NCBI GenBank assembly: GCA_963770315.1
Contig: CAVYPC010000002.1
Location: forward strand, 2,604,001-2,668,000
DNA length: 64,000 bases
DNA from: VRUE01 sp963770315
GTDB taxonomy: Bacteria > Actinomycetota > Thermoleophilia > Solirubrobacterales > 70-9
Direction of reading: 5' to 3'
Shown here: piece after piece, positions 25,769 through 34,715 of the stretch
Layout: every line of letters begins with the position of its first letter
Position numbering within the stretch: the stretch's first letter is position 1
Notes under the pieces: generated by a model
The model's database searches: none
What the model was told of the DNA's origin: nothing
Seen by the model: the letters and a program-made list of their open reading frames with translations, nothing else
Made by a program: the position numbers and the translations under genes

Positions 25769-28700
25769 CTAACCCGCCCGGGAGCCGTGAAGATCGATTT
25801 CCGGCAGGATTCTCTCCAGCGGCTTGGGCAGCCACCAGACCCGGTCGCCGAGCAGCAGCATCAGCGCCGGCAGCAGGACGATGCGCACGACGGTCGCGTC
25901 GAGCACGACGGCCACCGTCAGGCCCGTACCGAGCTGGCTGATAGAGGCGATGTCGGCGCCGGCGAAGGCGACGAAGACGGCCATCATGATCGCCGCGGCG
26001 CCGGTGATCACCCGCGCCGTCTTCTCCAGGCCGAAGACGATCGCCTCTTCGTTGGACGAGTTGTTCTCATAGTGCTCCCGCATCCGCATCAGCAGGAATA
26101 CCGCGTAGTCGATCGAGAGGCCGAAGATGATCCCGAAGATCCCCACCGCGCCGATCGCGTCGACGTAGGTGTGGCCTCCGAGCGGCCAGCCCTCGGGGAC
26201 GTTGAAGAGGAGGGTGAGCACGCCGAACGCGACCGCGACCGTGATCAGGTTGAGCGCCACCGCGATCGCGGCAAGCAGCAGCGCCCGCAGGATGACGACC
26301 AGGATCAGGAAGGTCGCGAGCGTGATCACCGCAATCAAGATCGGGACCCGCTCGGCGATGACGTTGGTGAAGTCGATCAGTTCGGCGGCGCTGCCGGCGA
26401 CGCCGGTGGTGGTTCCGGTCGCCGCCGCCAGACCCTTCGCATCGCGCTTCAGGCGCTCGTTCAGCGCGGTCGAGCCGCTGGTGTTGAAGGTGTAGCGGGG
26501 AATCACGATCATCTGCGCGGCCTGACCGCCGTTTTCGACGTCGACGATGCCGGAGACGCGTTTCCGTTCCTTCGCCGGAGCACCCGCCAGGGTCGATAGG
26601 ACGAAGTAGCCGGAGTTGAAGATCCCCGGCGAGTTGTGGCGCAGGCGGTCGACCTTGCCGTTGACCCGGCGGGCACTGACGGACACTTCCGCGTGACCTT
26701 CGTGTAGCTTGGTCTGCAGCGGGCGAGAGCGCTGGAATCCTTCGGCGAGGTGCTCTTCGAGGGAGTCGGCGCCGCCGCGCAGGCGCCCCAGGCCGTCGAC
26801 CAGTTGCGAGGCGCCGCCTTCGAGCTTGCCCAAGGCGCCGGGCAGCTGGCCGGTCGCGTTGGCGAGCTTGGCGGCGCCTTTGTGCAGCTTGGCGCCCGCG
26901 TCGGCAAGCTTCGTCTGTCCGTCGTGCAGCCTCGTCGCTTGGCCGCTGAGTCGCTGCGCTTCGTTGCGGGCGATCGCCAGCGATTCGACCAGCCTTTCGG
27001 CTTCCCGGACCTGTGGCTCGAGGCTCGGGTCGGCGGCGGCCCGCTGCTTCAGCTCGGCGCGCAGGCCCCGCGCCCGCTCCAGCCCGTTGCCCTCGATCCC
27101 GCTCAGCAGGTCTGCGGAGGCGCCTTCCACGGAGAAAGCTCCGAGCTGCGCGGTGCGCTGCCCTTCCGCGAGCTTCCCGGAGCCCTCGGCGAGGCGGTCG
27201 ATCGCCCCGGCAGCCTTTTCGGCTCCCGAGGCGATTTTCGAGAGACCCCCTTCGAGCTGCTTCGCTCCATCGCCCGCCTTACCCGTTCCGTTGGCGAGCA
27301 GGCCGGCGCCGTAGCTCGCCTTCGAGATTCCGGAGCGCAGCCGCCGCACCCCGACGGTTGCCGTGCCCAGCTTTTCGCCCAGCGTCGTCAGTTGTTCGGG
27401 GTCGGCTTCGCCGCGGCCGGCGAGCAAATCGTTGCCGGTCTTCTGCAGCGGCCTCACCTGTTTCTTTATCTGGGCGGGGCCGATCACCGCCTGCACCCCC
27501 GGGTCGTCGGCAATCCGCCTCTGCCACCGGGTCAGGGCAGCGAGGCTGTCGGCTTCGGTGATCGGGCCCTTGTTGGAGACAGCGACGACGACGAAGGGAG
27601 CTTCCCAGCCGGGCCCGATCGCGTCGGCGATCAGTTCCGCTTCCATGCGGGCGGGGTTGGACGAGGGAAGCTGCTGGGCGCTCGGCGGCCCCGTTTTCAG
27701 AGCGACCAGCGGCAGCGCCAGCAGCAGCACGACGGTGCCGATCAGGAGCACCGCCACGATTGGCCGGCTGAGGGCGCCCCGCACCAGCGTCATCACCCCC
27801 GCCCCGTCGCCGTTGCCGCCGATCCGCCAGCGGTTGACGTTGTGGCCGGTCACGACCAGCAGCGCCGGTCCGACCAGGGCGGCGACGAGAACGCTGATCC
27901 CGGTGACGACGATCGCCGTGCCCGCGAGAGAGACGAGCAGGTTCCCCGGCATCACGAACAGCGTCACCAGCATCGCCAGGAAGAGGGTCGAGCCGGCAAA
28001 CGCGGTCGTGCGGCCGGCGGTGCGGCGGGTCATCCGCGCCGCCTCCAGGGGCTTCGCGCCCGTCCCCAGCTCCTCGCGGAAGCGCGAGACCATCAAGAGG
28101 GCGTAGTCGACCCCGAGCGCTAAGCCCATCATCGTGCAGACGGTCAGCGCGAAGCCGTCGATCGCGATGTAGTTGGCGGCGATCGCGAGCACACCGCGCG
28201 AGGCGGTGACCGTGACCGCGCCGAAGGCGAGGGGAATTGCCGCCGCTACAGGCGAGCGGAAGACGAGCAGCAGGACCAGCAGCAGGAAGGGGATCGCGAT
28301 CAGCTCGGCCCGGTCGGTAGAGGCGACCGACTCGTCGATGATCGCGCGCGAGAGGCTGGCGAAGCCGGTCTCCGCCGAGTGGACCGGGGGGGTGATCTGT
28401 TCGTCAAGCGTGCGGTCCAGGTAGGGGACGGTGTCCTTCACCGCCTCCTCGGCGCTGACGTGGAAGTCGACCAGGATCAATGCCTTGCGGGGGCCGGGCC
28501 GCAGCTTGCCGACGCTTCCCTTGTCCCAGGGGGAGACCGTCGTAACCGCCGGGTTGGAGCGCAGCTTGCGGATCAGCGCCGGTCCCTGCCGGTCGAGCTC
28601 GGCGGGTGGGCCCTGCAGCAGGATCGCGAAGGGGGCGCTGTCGCCGAAGTAACGATGCACCAGCTCGCTAGCGCGGCCCGAATCGGTCCCGGGGACACTG

Positions 28701-28867
28701 AGCGAGGTCGGCCGCAGCTCGTCCTCGACTCCCTGGCCAAGCACGGCGAGCACGCCGATTGCGATCAGCGCCACGGCGAGCAGGGTGCGCGGCCTGCGCA
28801 GCGCAAGCGGCATCCGGCCGCCGGCCTCGGCGGCGCCGTGGTCGCCCTTTCCTCGACTCCACCTCAT
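25769..28867 (-). CDS. MMPL family RND transporter, copy 1
   Basis: 1032 residues. Two blocks of membrane helices each carry the Asp-Tyr pair typical of proton-driven MmpL proteins: GVDYALLMVSRFREE (TM4-like) and GLSIDYAVFLLMRMREH (TM10-like). Between them is an unusually long region of heptad-like repeats (GAKQLEGGLSKIASGAEKAAGAIDRL and similar) expected to form a coiled-coil outside the membrane. MMPL proteins export lipids or hydrophobic molecules. The open frame goes on to 29161, but I take the ATG at 28865-28867, before MRWSRGKG and the first helix. Paralogue of 37812-41132. Confidence 0.88.
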   Translation of the reverse strand: MRWSRGKGDHGAAEAGGRMPLALRRPRTLLAVALIAIGVLAVLGQGVEDELRPTSLSVPGTDSGRASELVHRYFGDSAPFAILLQGPPAELDRQGPALIRKLRSNPAVTTVSPWDKGSVGKLRPGPRKALILVDFHVSAEEAVKDTVPYLDRTLDEQITPPVHSAETGFASLSRAIIDESVASTDRAELIAIPFLLLVLLLVFRSPVAAAIPLAFGAVTVTASRGVLAIAANYIAIDGFALTVCTMMGLALGVDYALLMVSRFREELGTGAKPLEAARMTRRTAGRTTAFAGSTLFLAMLVTLFVMPGNLLVSLAGTAIVVTGISVLVAALVGPALLVVTGHNVNRWRIGGNGDGAGVMTLVRGALSRPIVAVLLIGTVVLLLALPLVALKTGPPSAQQLPSSNPARMEAELIADAIGPGWEAPFVVVAVSNKGPITEADSLAALTRWQRRIADDPGVQAVIGPAQIKKQVRPLQKTGNDLLAGRGEADPEQLTTLGEKLGTATVGVRRLRSGISKASYGAGLLANGTGKAGDGAKQLEGGLSKIASGAEKAAGAIDRLAEGSGKLAEGQRTAQLGAFSVEGASADLLSGIEGNGLERARGLRAELKQRAAADPSLEPQVREAERLVESLAIARNEAQRLSGQATRLHDGQTKLADAGAKLHKGAAKLANATGQLPGALGKLEGGASQLVDGLGRLRGGADSLEEHLAEGFQRSRPLQTKLHEGHAEVSVSARRVNGKVDRLRHNSPGIFNSGYFVLSTLAGAPAKERKRVSGIVDVENGGQAAQMIVIPRYTFNTSGSTALNERLKRDAKGLAAATGTTTGVAGSAAELIDFTNVIAERVPILIAVITLATFLILVVILRALLLAAIAVALNLITVAVAFGVLTLLFNVPEGWPLGGHTYVDAIGAVGIFGIIFGLSIDYAVFLLMRMREHYENNSSNEEAIVFGLEKTARVITGAAAIMMAVFVAFAGADIASISQLGTGLTVAVVLDATVVRIVLLPALMLLLGDRVWWLPKPLERILPEIDLHGSRAG

Positions 28868-29091
28868 CGGTGGGCGCCGGCTCGACAGATACTTGTCTCC
28901 CTCCCCTGGAATGCAACCGGCGCGAGCCGGCAAAGAAACACGCTGGGTGCTTATACCAGGCAGCTCGACCACGTCGCTCGCGTCGTTAACCTTCCGTACA
29001 CAAAGGCCCAAACGAGGGGTTCGACCGGACCTCTCGACTTCGGTCTCGCCGCCAAGCCAATAAACTTCCCAGCCCTTGCACGTGGCGGACA

Positions 29092-29772
29092 TTGGCTGAC
29101 GAGGCGAACAAGCGAAACGGGGCCGAGAGCTCGAGCCCGGCGGAACGGGCGAAGCCCGCACCTCCCGGCTACTTCGAGGGCGAGTCGATGACTCGTCGTC
29201 GCGCCTTCACGGTCGCGGCCCAGGGTCTGGGCGGCATCGCCGGCGCGGCAGTCGTCCTGCCCGCGATCGGCTTTGCCGTGGCGCCGATCTTCCACCGCGG
29301 CAAGGAGCGCTGGGAGGCGGTCGGGCCGGTCGGCGACTTCGTCGAGGACACCTACCGCCAGGTCGTCTTCACCGAAACCGAGGGGATCGGCGACGCCGGC
29401 AAGACGACCGCCTACGTGCGCAAGGGGTCGAAGCAGCTCGGCGAGGATCCGAAGTCGATCGTCGCGGTCTCCAACCGCTGCGCCCACCTCGGCTGTCCGG
29501 TGCGCTTCGTCGAGGCGGCCGGGAACTTCATCTGCCCCTGTCACGGCGGCGTCTACGACTTCCAGGGCAAGCGGATCGGCGGCCCGCCGGTGCGCCCGCT
29601 CGACCACTTCCAGAGCCGGATCCGCAACGGCCAGGTCGAGCTCGGCCCGCGCTACAGCGTCACCTCGCAGCTGGAACCGGTACGAGCTCGCGACCCCGGC
29701 GAGTTCACCGGCGGCGTCTGGGAATATCTGTACCCACCCCGACCGTCCACCTTCCCGCCCCCGAGCGGTTGA
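29092..29772 (+). CDS. qcrA: Rieske iron-sulfur subunit of quinol:cytochrome c reductase
   Basis: 226 residues. The 2Fe-2S cluster ligands are CAHLGCPV and CPCHGGVY. A twin-arginine-like signal (TRRRAFTVAAQGLGGIAGAAVVLPAIG) anchors it after Tat export; tatA and tatC are encoded only 4.5 kb away. It starts with TTG and heads the qcrABC operon. It transfers electrons from menaquinol to cytochrome c. Confidence 0.92.
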   Translation: MADEANKRNGAESSSPAERAKPAPPGYFEGESMTRRRAFTVAAQGLGGIAGAAVVLPAIGFAVAPIFHRGKERWEAVGPVGDFVEDTYRQVVFTETEGIGDAGKTTAYVRKGSKQLGEDPKSIVAVSNRCAHLGCPVRFVEAAGNFICPCHGGVYDFQGKRIGGPPVRPLDHFQSRIRNGQVELGPRYSVTSQLEPVRARDPGEFTGGVWEYLYPPRPSTFPPPSG

Positions 29773-29785
29773 TGGATAACCGACG

Positions 29786-30670
29786 ATGAAGCTCGACTCG
29801 CTGATTCCCGCTCCTCTTCGCAAACCGGCCAAGCCGGGTGAGGGCAATGGTTCCAAAGGCGCCGCCCCGGCGGATCTGAAGACCTCGGCTCCCGAGCGTG
29901 CCTCCGACGCGCAGCGTCTCGGCGGCCGCGCCAAAGAAGCGCCGGCCGACGTTCTCGCCTGGGTCGACCAGCGCACCGCCGCGACCGGCTTCCTCACCGG
30001 GATGCTCTTCCGCAAGGTGCCGAAGGGGACCAACTGGTTCTACACGCTCGGCTCCGCCACGCTCTTCGCCTTCATCGTGCAGGCGACGACCGGGGTCTTC
30101 CTGGCGATGTTCTACACGCCCTCGACGACCCAGGCCTACGCCTCGATCGCCCACATCAACAACGACGTCTTCCTCGGCCAGTTCGTGCACGGGATGCACA
30201 AGTGGGGCTCGAGCGTGATGGTGATCCTCGTCTTCCTCCACATGGGCCGCACCTTCTTCTTCGGCGCCTACAAGTACCCGCGCGAGCTCAACTGGGTGAT
30301 CGGCGTCGTGCTGCTGATCCTGACGATGACGATGGCCTTCACCGGCTACCTGCTGCCCTTCGACCAGCGCTCCTTCTGGGCCTCGGTCGTCGGCATCAAC
30401 ATCAACGGCACCGGCCCGGTCGTCGGGCCCTATCTGAGCGACTTCCTGCGCGCCGGCCCGGAGCTTGGGGCAACGACGCTGTCGCGCTTCTACGCGATCC
30501 ACATGCTGCTCGTGCCGGGCGCGATCATCGCCTTGATCGGCGCCCACCTCTATCTCGTCGTCAAGCTGGGCACCACGGCGCCGCCGTGGCTGCGCGCGGA
30601 GAAGCCCAAGGCAGCTGCGCCGGTCGCGCCGCTTGACGCTGGCGCCAATGGCCAGGGGGCTCATCCGTGA
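29786..30670 (+). CDS. qcrB: Cytochrome b (N-terminal half) of quinol:cytochrome c reductase
   Basis: 294 residues. After a hydrophilic N-terminal region of about 70 residues come four helices with haem-ligand histidines in FVHGMHKWGSSVMVILVFLHMGR and FYAIHMLLVPGAIIALIGAHLYLV, and the GYLLPFDQRSFWA motif. Only the first part of cytochrome b is encoded here; the rest is in the next gene, as in b6-type and Bacillus-type complexes. Its stop overlaps the next start by 4 bp. Confidence 0.92.
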   Translation: MKLDSLIPAPLRKPAKPGEGNGSKGAAPADLKTSAPERASDAQRLGGRAKEAPADVLAWVDQRTAATGFLTGMLFRKVPKGTNWFYTLGSATLFAFIVQATTGVFLAMFYTPSTTQAYASIAHINNDVFLGQFVHGMHKWGSSVMVILVFLHMGRTFFFGAYKYPRELNWVIGVVLLILTMTMAFTGYLLPFDQRSFWASVVGININGTGPVVGPYLSDFLRAGPELGATTLSRFYAIHMLLVPGAIIALIGAHLYLVVKLGTTAPPWLRAEKPKAAAPVAPLDAGANGQGAHP

Positions 30671-31368
30671 AGCCCAGCGACAAGCAGGCCTACCTCGAGG
30701 AGTACGAGCTGCTGAAGAAGAAGGGCAAGCCCTTCTTCCCCTACGCGGTGATGAAGGACTCGGCGATGATGCTGCTGGTCGTCGGCGTGATCATCGTGAT
30801 GTCGATCGTGCTCGGCGCCGAGCAGGGACCGAAGGCCGATCCGACCACCACGACCTACGTGCCGCGGCCCGAGTGGTACTTCTTCTTCCTCTTCGAGGTC
30901 CTGCGTGTGATCAAGCCGCCGGAGCTGGTCCCGATCGCGACGATCGGGATCCCGACGGTCTGCATGGTGCTGCTCCTGCTGCTGCCGTTCTACGACCGCG
31001 GCCCGGAGCGCAACCCGGCTCGCCGCCCGATCGCGACGACGGCTGGCGTGTTGACGATCATCGCGATGGCCTACCTGACCTTCCTCGGCGCCACCGGCGG
31101 CTCGCCCACCGAGATCGACATGGAAGTCGCGCCGCGCTACGAGGCCGGCAAGGAGGTCGTCGCCGGCTCCGGCTGTCTCGCCTGCCACAAGATCGGCGAG
31201 AACGGCAACAACGGGCCGGGCCCCGAACTGACCCACATCGCCGCGCGGGTTCCCCGTGCCGCGATCATCCGCTCGGTGGAGATCGGCCCGGGTATCATGC
31301 CCTCCTTCCGGGACCTACCGCCGAAGAAGCTCAACGAGCTCGCCGATTTCCTCTCCTCACTCGACTAG
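30667..31368 (+). CDS. qcrC: Cytochrome b C-terminal domain fused to cytochrome c (QcrC, Bacillus type)
   Basis: 233 residues. The first half has three helices of the subunit-IV type with the quinol-site RPEWYFFFLFEVLRVIK motif. The C-terminal half is a single-haem cytochrome c with CLACH and a likely methionine ligand in GPGIMPSFRDL. The same fusion is found in Bacillus QcrC. GTG start overlapping qcrB by 4 bp. Completes the QcrABC complex of the membrane respiratory chain. Confidence 0.9.
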   Translation: MKPSDKQAYLEEYELLKKKGKPFFPYAVMKDSAMMLLVVGVIIVMSIVLGAEQGPKADPTTTTYVPRPEWYFFFLFEVLRVIKPPELVPIATIGIPTVCMVLLLLLPFYDRGPERNPARRPIATTAGVLTIIAMAYLTFLGATGGSPTEIDMEVAPRYEAGKEVVAGSGCLACHKIGENGNNGPGPELTHIAARVPRAAIIRSVEIGPGIMPSFRDLPPKKLNELADFLSSLD

Positions 31369-31436
31369 GACCGTGTGTCAGAATCCCTGCGCGCGTCTGG
31401 CGGCGGCGGACACTGCGCGGTGCAGCGTCCTCAGTC

Positions 31437-31461
31437 GGCCAAATAGCTCTGCTATTCGGCC
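31437..31461. repeat. Short hairpin between qcrC and menG
   Basis: GGCCAAATAGC and GCTATTCGGCC pair over 11 bp with one mismatch (a G-T wobble on the minus strand) around a 3-base loop. No T-tract follows. It lies in the 140-bp gap and may end the qcr transcript or stabilise its 3' end. Confidence 0.4.
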
Positions 31462-31508
31462 TCCCTGCGTCCTCGCCCCGCTTGGTCCGGCGCACGCCAG
31501 CCATCCAC

Positions 31509-32246
31509 ATGGATCCTGACACCCGGTCCAAACCTTCTCGGGACTCCGCCCAGTTCGCGGGGCAGGTCAACCGCATGTTCGACCGGGTCGCCGGTCGCTA
31601 CGACCTGCTCAACTCGGTGATGACCGCCGGCCTTCACCATGCCTGGCGGGTGCGGGCGGCGGATCGGGCGGAAGTCGGTCCGGGCGATTCGGTCCTCGAC
31701 GTCTGCTGCGGCACCGGTGACCTCGCCTTCGAGCTCGCGAGCCGGGTCTCGCCCGGGGGGCGCGTGGTCGGCTGCGATTTCTCCGAGCCGATGCTCGACT
31801 TGGCCCGGGAGAAGGCCGCGAATCGAGCCGAGGGATCGGTCCGGTTCGAGTGGGCGGACGCGCTGCAGCTGCCGTATGATGCCGGCCGCTTCGATGCGGT
31901 GACGGTCGGCTTCGGCGTCCGCAACTTCGCCGATCGCGATCAGGGCCTGCGCGAGATGACCCGGGTCCTGCGGCCGGGGGGGCGGCTGGTCGTGCTCGAG
32001 TTCACCGAGCCGCGGCGCGCCCCCTTCTCGACCTTCTACTCGCTCTGGTTCGATCGCATCGTGCCCGTCCTCGGCCGCCTCACCGACGATCCGGAGGCCT
32101 ACTCCTACCTTTCGGAGTCGGTTCACAGCTTCCCCGACCCACCCGCCCTCGCCGCAAAGATGGATGCCGCCGGCCTGGAGCGGATCCGCTGGCTCGTCCT
32201 GGCCGGGGGGATCCTGGCGATCCACAGCGGCGTTACCAAGGGGTGA
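31509..32246 (+). CDS. menG: Demethylmenaquinone methyltransferase
   Basis: 245 residues of the UbiE/MenG family, which performs the final C-methylation of menaquinone. VLDVCCGTGDLAFELA is the SAM motif I, with the family signatures FDRVAGRYDLLNSVMTAGLHHAWR near the start and VTVGFGVRNFADRDQGLREMTRVLRPGG. The long upstream open frame is ignored; the ATG at 31509 fits the family N-terminus. It is followed by a polyprenyl synthase overlapping by 4 bp, which would make the side chain of the same quinone. Confidence 0.92.
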   Translation: MDPDTRSKPSRDSAQFAGQVNRMFDRVAGRYDLLNSVMTAGLHHAWRVRAADRAEVGPGDSVLDVCCGTGDLAFELASRVSPGGRVVGCDFSEPMLDLAREKAANRAEGSVRFEWADALQLPYDAGRFDAVTVGFGVRNFADRDQGLREMTRVLRPGGRLVVLEFTEPRRAPFSTFYSLWFDRIVPVLGRLTDDPEAYSYLSESVHSFPDPPALAAKMDAAGLERIRWLVLAGGILAIHSGVTKG

Positions 32247-33208
32247 CGCGCCACTCGGCAGTACCGCCTCCGGTCACCGCGGTCCTCGATGCCTCGAGTC
32301 GTTGGCTGCCGGCGCGACTGGGGCAGGTCGAGCAGATGCTTCGCGAGCAGGGACGCGGCCATGGCGAGGCGCTGGCCGCGGACGCGGCGATGACTCTGGA
32401 GGCAGGGGGGAAGCGGCTGCGGCCGATGCTGGTTCTGCTCTGCGCCGGCGAGGAGGGCGGGGAGGAGGCTGTCCGGGCGGCGACCGCGATCGAGCTGATC
32501 CACATGGCGACGCTGGTCCACGACGACGTGCTCGACGCCGCGCCGCTGCGCCGTGGGCGCCCGACGGTCGCCGCCACCTCCGGCCGCGAGCGCGCCACCG
32601 CGGCCGGCGACCTGCTCTTCTCACGCGCCTTTGCACTGCTCGCCGCCGCCGGCGACCTGCGCTCGATCGAGCTGCTCTCCGCGGCCTCCGTCGCCCTCGC
32701 CCGCGGCGAGCTGGCCCAGCGCCAGGATGCCTACGACACCACGATCGGCGAGGGCCGCTATCTGGAGCGCTGCAGGTTGAAGACCGCGACCCTCTTCGAA
32801 TGCGCCTGCCTGCTCGGTCGCGACGAGCAGTCGCTGGGCGCTTTCGGCGCGGCGATCGGGCTCGCCTTCCAGCTGCTCGACGACGTGCTCGACGTCTCCG
32901 GGCCGCCGGAGAGGACCGGTAAGGCGCGGGGCACGGACCTGCTCGACGGCACCGTGACCCTGCCGCTCATCCTCGCCGCCGAGCTGGACCCGCAAGTCCG
33001 CAGCGTCGACCTGCGCACCCTCGATTCAACTGACGCCGAGGCGCTCTGCGATCGGATCGAGGCCAGCGGAGCGCTGCGGCAGGTTCGCTCGCGGGCCCTC
33101 GAGATGGTCGCCGAAGGCAAGCGCCGCCTCGGTTCGGCGGGCTTCGACGCCGAACGGCGCAAGCTGTTCGACCTGGTCGCCGACGGGGTCGTGCAGAGGT
33201 ACAGCTAA
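32243..33208 (+). CDS. Polyprenyl diphosphate synthase (trans type)
   Basis: 321 residues. First aspartate-rich motif HDDVLDAAPLRRGRPT, second aspartate-rich motif LLDDVLDVSG, and GGKRLRPMLVLL upstream are diagnostic. In the first motif the region before DDVLD (ELIHMATLVH) has small residues, which usually means long products such as octaprenyl or nonaprenyl diphosphate; exact length is not certain. GTG start overlapping menG. Likely supplies the menaquinone side chain. Confidence 0.88.
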   Translation: MTRHSAVPPPVTAVLDASSRWLPARLGQVEQMLREQGRGHGEALAADAAMTLEAGGKRLRPMLVLLCAGEEGGEEAVRAATAIELIHMATLVHDDVLDAAPLRRGRPTVAATSGRERATAAGDLLFSRAFALLAAAGDLRSIELLSAASVALARGELAQRQDAYDTTIGEGRYLERCRLKTATLFECACLLGRDEQSLGAFGAAIGLAFQLLDDVLDVSGPPERTGKARGTDLLDGTVTLPLILAAELDPQVRSVDLRTLDSTDAEALCDRIEASGALRQVRSRALEMVAEGKRRLGSAGFDAERRKLFDLVADGVVQRYS

Positions 33209-33537
33209 CCGAAGTCGTCGGCGGTGATCAGGTCGGCCGCGAGTGCGGCTGAGAAGGTCTCGGCGATTTCCCGCATGCTCTCTCGTTCGAGCGCTTGGAG
33301 CTCTGCCGAGAGGGCCTCGGCTCCGTCGTCGAGCGCCTCGTCGAAGGCGTCGATCTCGTGCTCTCCGTGGATGCCGTCGCAGCGCCACTCGCACTCCGGG
33401 CAGCGACGCCAGAGACGCCAGTGCCCGCGCTTTGCCGTCTGCTCCCAGCGAGTCGGCTGCACCAGCTGCGAGCCGCACTCGGGGCAGACGTGGAGTCCGG
33501 TGCCTGCCTTCGTTCCTGTGCGACTCGCGTTGTTCAT
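33205..33537 (-). CDS. Small zinc-ribbon protein, unknown
   Basis: 110 residues. CPECG near residue 20 and CPECEWRC near 45 form a likely four-cysteine zinc ribbon, followed by an acidic helical tail (DAFDEALDDGAEALSAELQALERESMREIAE). The frame is open to 33633, but the ATG at 33535-33537 gives a compact protein. It overlaps the 3' end of the prenyl synthase gene by 4 bp in the converging direction. May bind nucleic acid or protein; no assigned role. Confidence 0.65.
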   Translation of the reverse strand: MNNASRTGTKAGTGLHVCPECGSQLVQPTRWEQTAKRGHWRLWRRCPECEWRCDGIHGEHEIDAFDEALDDGAEALSAELQALERESMREIAETFSAALAADLITADDFG

Positions 33538-33665
33538 CTTTCTCACTATCGAACACACGAAGCGGAGGTTTAATCCGGGGTTTCCCGCGGCAATCGCAGA
33601 AAACCCCAGAACCGGGTAGGCGAGCCCGCTCAATTCGACGTGATCCGATCGGGGTCGCCGCCCGT

Positions 33666-33671
33666 TACCAT
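33666..33671 (+). promoter_or_regulatory. Candidate -10 element of tatA (leaderless type)
   Basis: TACCAT ends 6 bp before the tatA ATG, with no Shine-Dalgarno in the gap. Confidence 0.45.
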
Positions 33672-33677
33672 GGGTCG

Positions 33678-33917
33678 ATGCTCGGAAACATAGGTCCCCT
33701 CGAGATAATCGTCGTCCTGATCATCGCCCTGGTGGTATTCGGCCCGAAACGCCTGCCGGAGCTCGGGCGCTCGCTGGGTAAGGGCATTCGCGAGTTCCGC
33801 GGCTCGGTCAGCGGCGAGCACGATGAGGACGAGCGCCCCTCGGCGCCCCCCGAGATCGAGGTCGCCAGGAGCAAGGCCGCCGACCCCGAGAAGCCGGTCG
33901 CACAAGAGCGGCCGTAG
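33678..33917 (+). CDS. tatA: Sec-independent translocase subunit TatA
   Basis: 79 residues. One N-terminal helix (IGPLEIIVVLIIALVVFGPKRLPELGRSLGKGIREFRG) with the FGPKRLPELGR hinge, then an amphipathic helix and an acidic tail. TatA oligomers form the pore for folded twin-arginine substrates. An upstream extension to 33243 is a shadow. It is followed 18 bp later by tatC; the Rieske protein nearby is a likely client. Confidence 0.93.
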   Translation: MLGNIGPLEIIVVLIIALVVFGPKRLPELGRSLGKGIREFRGSVSGEHDEDERPSAPPEIEVARSKAADPEKPVAQERP

Positions 33918-33935
33918 GCTCGAGGCCGGTCCGGG

Positions 33936-34709
33936 ATGTCCCGCCGCATCAGGCCGGTCTCCCACGAAGACCGGCTCAGCCTCGTAGAGCACCTCGACGA
34001 GCTGCGCACCCGGCTGATCGTCTGCGCCGCGGCTTTCGGCGTCGCATTGGCGCTCTGTTTCTGGCAGAACCATCTGCTGCTGGAAATCGCCTCCGGCCCG
34101 CTGCCCGACAACCACAAGCAGCTGCTCACCTTCGGCGTGACCGAGCCCTTCACGACCACCTTGACCGTCGCCGCCTACGGCGCGATCGTCCTCTCGCTGC
34201 CGGTGCTGATCTACCAGGCCTACGCCTATGTGCTGCCGGCCTTCAGCGATGCCGAGCGGCGGGTCGCCCTGCCGATCATGTTGATGGCTCCCCTGCTCTT
34301 CTTGGTCGGCGTCGCCTTCGCCTACTTCGTGGTGATGCCAGCTGCGGTCAAGTTCCTGCTCAACTTCAACGACAGCCAGTTCAACGTCCAGGTTCGCGCC
34401 CGCGACTACTACAGCTTCTTCTCGATGACGATGCTCGCCGGGGGCGTCATCTTCCAGCTGCCGCTGGCAATCCTCGCGGTGACGCGGCTCGGCATCGTCA
34501 GCGTCGCTCAGCTCAGCGCCAACCGCCGCTACGCCTACCTTGCGATCGCTCTGGTCGCCGCCGCGCTGCCCGGCGTCGACCCCATCTCGATGCTGATTGA
34601 GATGGTCCCCCTACTTGCTTTGTATGAGTTGAGTATCTTGCTTGCGCGCGCCTTCGACAGGCCGAGGGCGGCGGGAGGCCTGGCCAAACCCTCAACGCAG
34701 GAGCGATAG
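33936..34709 (+). CDS. tatC: Sec-independent translocase subunit TatC
   Basis: 257 residues with six membrane helices. The family signatures LVEHLDELRTRLI, FGVTEPFTTTLTVAAYGAIVLSLPVLIYQAYAYVLPAF and FSMTMLAGGVIFQLPL are intact. TatC is the receptor for twin-arginine signal peptides. No TatB-like gene is seen; a two-component TatAC system is common in Gram-positive bacteria. A TPR-like gene begins 6 bp downstream. Confidence 0.95.
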   Translation: MSRRIRPVSHEDRLSLVEHLDELRTRLIVCAAAFGVALALCFWQNHLLLEIASGPLPDNHKQLLTFGVTEPFTTTLTVAAYGAIVLSLPVLIYQAYAYVLPAFSDAERRVALPIMLMAPLLFLVGVAFAYFVVMPAAVKFLLNFNDSQFNVQVRARDYYSFFSMTMLAGGVIFQLPLAILAVTRLGIVSVAQLSANRRYAYLAIALVAAALPGVDPISMLIEMVPLLALYELSILLARAFDRPRAAGGLAKPSTQER

Positions 34710-34715
34710 GAACCG